In this document: piece by piece, positions 60,944 through 64,000 of the stretch
Layout: every line of letters begins with the position of its first letter
How positions within the stretch are numbered: position 1 is the stretch's first letter
Origin: Chryseobacterium sp. LAM-KRS1
GTDB taxonomy: Bacteria; Bacteroidota; Bacteroidia; Flavobacteriales; Weeksellaceae
Assembly: GCF_013184525.1 (NCBI RefSeq)
Contig: NZ_JAAOIZ010000005.1
Location: 372,001-436,000, forward strand
DNA length: 64,000 bases
Direction of reading: 5' to 3'
Notes under the pieces: generated by a model
Seen by the model: the letters and a program-made list of their open reading frames with translations, nothing else
What the model was told of the DNA's origin: nothing
Databases searched by the model: none
Program-made: the position numbers and the translations under genes

Positions 60944-61732
60944 TTAAAGCATCGATTTAAATTCTGTTGGTCTCATATTAGTCAGTTGCTGAAATGTATT
61001 GCTAAATGCTGAAATATTGGAATAGCCAATTTCATAAGCAATCTCACTCATACTCAGAGTGGTATATTTTAGTAATTCCATTGCACGGATGATCCTTACC
61101 ATCTTTACATACTGGATAAACGAAATCCCCAACTTATTGGTAAATATACGGGTCAGACTTCTTACACTAAATCCAAATTTACCCCCTACTTCTTCCAGTG
61201 TCAGTGGGTTTTCTAAATTGTTTCGAACAAATTTTATAATTGCAGTAAGACGTTCATCACTGGTGGTAGGCAACTGGATAGAAAATTTTTTCAAATTCTC
61301 CTTAGGAAGTAAATGTTTCATGGTGAGAAGGAATTCATATTCCCATGAATCTGGAAAGAAATCTCCATTCCAATCCTTTCCGAAATTCAAGAGCTCAGAA
61401 AGTAAATTACTAACAGGATATATCCCCAGATCATCATAAAATGGATGATTAAATTTTTCTTCCTCCGGGAAATAAATGTTAATGATATCAAGGTCTTTAG
61501 AATTGAACATCAAATTATGCGAATACATTTTAGGCATCCAGATATAGTGACTGCGTGGAATGTAAAGATCTTTTTCTTTTGTTCTCAATTTTGCCATTCC
61601 TCCAATAACCAAAAGCAACTGTCCTTTCTGATGCCTATGCATGGGTAGTCTTTGTTCCCATTGCTGACGGATCATCAATATGGATGCAGGATGAGCATCT
61701 ACTTTTTCTCTTACTTCTTTTATCGTTTTCAT
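60944..61732 (-). CDS. AraC-family regulator next to the efflux genes
   Basis: A 262-aa regulator with an N-terminal cupin sensor (RLPMHRHQKGQLLLVIGGMAKLRTKEKDLYIPRSHYIWMPKMYSHNL) and a C-terminal AraC HTH (RNNLENPLTLEEVGGKFGFSVRSLTRIFTNKLGISFIQYVKMVRII...SMSEIAYEIGYSNISAFSNTFQQLTNMRP). The position divergent from tolC/hlyD genes suggests it regulates that efflux system. This pairing is common for RND- or MFS-type pumps with an AraC regulator. The ligand is unknown. Confidence 0.88.
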   Translation of the reverse strand: MKTIKEVREKVDAHPASILMIRQQWEQRLPMHRHQKGQLLLVIGGMAKLRTKEKDLYIPRSHYIWMPKMYSHNLMFNSKDLDIINIYFPEEEKFNHPFYDDLGIYPVSNLLSELLNFGKDWNGDFFPDSWEYEFLLTMKHLLPKENLKKFSIQLPTTSDERLTAIIKFVRNNLENPLTLEEVGGKFGFSVRSLTRIFTNKLGISFIQYVKMVRIIRAMELLKYTTLSMSEIAYEIGYSNISAFSNTFQQLTNMRPTEFKSML

Positions 61733-61898
61733 ACGCAGGAGTCGATTTTAAAATTTTAAAACAGGATACTGATAATCACTTATCAAATAGAGATAAGCCT
61801 AAAAATATTGGCCAGAATAAACAAAAATAAGGCTAATATTATAAAAAGACTCATTTTATTCCACAATAATTTTGCCAGTATAAAAATGTAATCTTACA

Positions 61899-63218
61899 AT
61901 GAAAAGATATATCATACTTCTGTATCTGGCAGTTTCAGCTGGTATAAAAGCACAAATAAAGGATAATCCCTCCGTATTGACATTGAATGAAATCTGGAAT
62001 ATATCAGAGTCACAAAACAAACAATTGAAACTTGCAGAACTGGCAAAAGAAGAAAGCGATATCAGTATTTTAGAAGCAAAAGATAAGCAATTACCAGAAT
62101 TGTCTGTCGTTGGAGATTTTCGTCTTAACTCCAAGTTTCTTCTGTATGAAAATGGTCTGTTTTCGTCACCTCAAAGTGTTCCAATTAAGGGATATGGTTA
62201 TGGATTGGGTTACAATCTGGACTTCAATCTCTACAGTGGAGGAAAAGACAAAAGAAACATTGAAATTAAAAAAGAAGAGAAAATACGTAAACAATATGAG
62301 TTTGAATTACAGGAAGATAATGTAAAATATATGATCGCTGCATCCTATTACGATCTGTACAAATTCCAGGAATTTGAATCATTTATTTCCTCCGAAATTT
62401 CCAGCGAAAAGAAGCAGTTATCCACCATCGAAAATCTTAACAGGAATGGTATTGTATTGAAGAGTGATGTCTTAAGAATCTCAGTCAAACTATCGCAATT
62501 GCAACTCAGTGATTCGGATGTAAAAAAGAAAATTGATCTTACCAAGCAACGACTCAACATTCTGATGGGAAGAAGTAGTACTGAGCCACTGGCTATTTCT
62601 TCTGAAGATATTCTGGAAAACAAAAATTTACAAGGATCTAATTATGAAGACTATCTTGCAGCTGCACTCGATAATTCACCTGATCTTAAGATTGTTAACA
62701 CAAATCAGACATTAAGTGAGCTTAATATTAGGCAGGTAAAATCAAGCCTATTACCAAGGATTTCTTTATACTCCAGATACAACTATACGTATCCTCAAAT
62801 TTCATTTTATCCATACTCCAATGATCTCTGGGGATTTGGTCAAATAGGTTTAAAGGTAACCTACTCTGTAGACAATCTTTATAAGAGTAAACACACTATT
62901 GCTCATGCATATAACCTGAAAAAACAGGAGATTGAAAAGAGCCGGATAAAACAAGACGACCTATCGATTAAAGTAAGAGATGCTTTCCTTGAAAGAGAAC
63001 AGGCAAGAGAAAGTGTAGAGACAGCAGAACTTACCATCCGTCAAAGTACTGAAAGTGTGAGAGTAATCAGAAACAGCTACCTCAATCAGCAATCTCTTCT
63101 GACCGATCTTTTAGATGCTGAGAACATTCTGTTACAAGCTAAACTCAATCTTACATCTGCTGAAGCAAATTTAAGACTAAGCCATATAAAACTATTGATT
63201 ATCACAGGAACACTTTAA
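61899..63218 (+). CDS. TolC-family outer-membrane efflux protein
   Basis: A 439-aa outer-membrane factor with a signal peptide (MKRYIILLYLAVSAGIKAQ). It has the two long coiled-coil helix hairpins of the TolC family, with repeated motifs such as ESDISILEAKDKQLPELSVVGDF in the N-terminal half and SELNIRQVKSSLLPRISLYSRYN in the second. It would form the outer-membrane duct of a tripartite exporter. The HlyD partner gene starts 9 bp after its stop, so they are co-transcribed. Confidence 0.9.
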   Translation: MKRYIILLYLAVSAGIKAQIKDNPSVLTLNEIWNISESQNKQLKLAELAKEESDISILEAKDKQLPELSVVGDFRLNSKFLLYENGLFSSPQSVPIKGYGYGLGYNLDFNLYSGGKDKRNIEIKKEEKIRKQYEFELQEDNVKYMIAASYYDLYKFQEFESFISSEISSEKKQLSTIENLNRNGIVLKSDVLRISVKLSQLQLSDSDVKKKIDLTKQRLNILMGRSSTEPLAISSEDILENKNLQGSNYEDYLAAALDNSPDLKIVNTNQTLSELNIRQVKSSLLPRISLYSRYNYTYPQISFYPYSNDLWGFGQIGLKVTYSVDNLYKSKHTIAHAYNLKKQEIEKSRIKQDDLSIKVRDAFLEREQARESVETAELTIRQSTESVRVIRNSYLNQQSLLTDLLDAENILLQAKLNLTSAEANLRLSHIKLLIITGTL

Positions 63219-63227
63219 AATAAAATT

Positions 63228-64000
63228 ATGAACAAGAATAAAACAGACCGTATTATAGTAGTAGCAACACAATGGTTAGGAATACTATTATTAATCGTAA
63301 TCATCACTTGGGCTGTACTTCATTTCTGGAAAGGATATTGGTATGAGCAGACCAATGATGCACAGATAGAAGCTTATCTATCACCTATAAATGCTAAAGT
63401 TGGGGGATATATCAGCAAAATTTATTATCAGGATAATCAGGAAGTCCATAAAGGAGATACTCTCGTACGTATTGAAAGGGATGAATATGATCTTAAAAAA
63501 GAAACAGCTTTAGCAGAATTAGCGACATCGGAGGCCAAACTCCCTATACTAAGCGCCAGTGAACAAACCCAGATCAAAAATATTGATGTCATAAAAGCCC
63601 ATATTTCAGGAATCAAAGCTAAACTGGATCAGCAGCAAAAGGAATACGATCGCTATAAAAACCTTCTGGCAGATGAATCGACTACTCAACAAAAATTTGA
63701 TAATGTACATACTTCCCTATTAACCAATCAATCGGATTACGAAGAAACGCTCGCATCTCTTCGGGTAGCAGAGTCAAAACTCAATGATATACAAGCACAA
63801 CGTTTCGCAATAAATGCTGAAATAAAAGTAAGACAGGCATCTATAGAAAGGCAGGATCTCGATATACGTTATACGGTAATCACGGCTCCATTTGATGGTA
63901 AAATAGGAAAAAAAAACATTCAGGAAGGACAACTGATTCAACCTGGGCAGACTCTGGCATTTCTTGTCAATAAATCGCAGGAGAAATGGGTGGTAGCCAA
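63228..64000 (+). CDS. HlyD/EmrA-family membrane-fusion protein (partial)
   Basis: The first 257 codons of a membrane-fusion protein; the gene runs off the window end. It has a short cytoplasmic N-terminus, one membrane helix (about 14-33), a first lipoyl-type half (YWYEQTNDAQIEAYLSPINAKVGGYISKIYYQDNQEVHKGDTLVRI), a long coiled-coil hairpin, and the return half (TVITAPFDGKIGKKNIQEGQLIQPGQTLAFLV). The EQTNDAQIEAY motif is typical of EmrA-type proteins, so an EmrB-like MFS pump gene is expected beyond the window. Confidence 0.88.
   Translation, partial: MNKNKTDRIIVVATQWLGILLLIVIITWAVLHFWKGYWYEQTNDAQIEAYLSPINAKVGGYISKIYYQDNQEVHKGDTLVRIERDEYDLKKETALAELATSEAKLPILSASEQTQIKNIDVIKAHISGIKAKLDQQQKEYDRYKNLLADESTTQQKFDNVHTSLLTNQSDYEETLASLRVAESKLNDIQAQRFAINAEIKVRQASIERQDLDIRYTVITAPFDGKIGKKNIQEGQLIQPGQTLAFLVNKSQEKWVVA

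Overview
The window looks like chromosomal DNA from a Chryseobacterium-type flavobacterium (Bacteroidota). The signs are low GC, secreted proteins with N-termini ending in 'AQ', type IX secretion (PorQ), a TamL lipoprotein, TonB and FecCD transporters, a Chryseobacterium-style double-glycine peptide, and promoters of the Bacteroidota form TTG-N17..23-TAnnTTTG with few Shine-Dalgarno sequences. Species assignment is an inference. No phage, transposase, CRISPR array or rRNA is visible. One tRNA (Arg, CCT) is present.

Layout. 1-3.2 kb: secreted or surface proteins on the minus strand. 3.9-8.6 kb: ftsK, a LolA-like carrier and an LptF/G permease. 8.8-10.2 kb: pyrH-frr. 10.3-12.1 kb: porQ-cmk. 12.2-13.4 kb: a small stress-type cluster (YtxH, holin-like and a third protein). 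13.5-18.5 kb: a SpoU methyltransferase, TamL, a DUF218 protein and a PaaE-like reductase. 18.6-21.2 kb: a TlpA-like lipoprotein and an FecCD permease with its ATPase. 21.2-27.8 kb: a fatty-acid beta-oxidation operon (MarR regulator, FadB-type fusion, thiolase, acyl-CoA dehydrogenase) with a four-helix-bundle gene cassette inserted in it. 27.9-34.7 kb: YegP, an HD protein, DUF2490, a TonB receptor and uvrA. 34.8-36.8 kb: an NmrA-like protein and an epoxide hydrolase. 37-40.2 kb: a poorly characterised membrane-protein operon. 40.5-47.2 kb: a TPR/HTH regulator, an S41 peptidase, a lipoprotein, DUF1569, a GlxA-type regulator and an AAA ATPase. 47.3-52.5 kb: AraC regulator, SDR, tRNA-Arg, a class II cyclic-nucleotide phosphodiesterase, a bacteriocin-like peptide, and a DeoR regulator divergent from a 5'-nucleotidase. 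52.9-60.8 kb: the complete ilvEDBNCA operon behind an Ile-rich leader peptide and attenuator. 60.9-64 kb: an AraC regulator divergent from TolC and HlyD, the latter cut by the window end.

The most noteworthy material is small or non-coding. (1) An IVS-like four-helix-bundle gene lies between inverted repeats inside the fad operon, and an 'empty' copy of the same repeat pair lies one gene further on. (2) A 57-residue peptide has a double-glycine leader and a six-cysteine, knottin-like core. (3) A branched-chain amino-acid attenuator has a GTG-initiated Ile-rich leader peptide, and part of this leader region is duplicated. (4) Two tiny ORFs (16 and 19 aa) each run straight into an intrinsic terminator. 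(5) Operators are visible: twin 20-bp palindromes before the fad MarR gene, and five helically phased TGCAA repeats between the DeoR and nucleotidase genes. (6) An inverted pair of consensus DnaA boxes lies in a convergent gap.

All calls come from reading the sequence and from general knowledge of the families; no database search was run.
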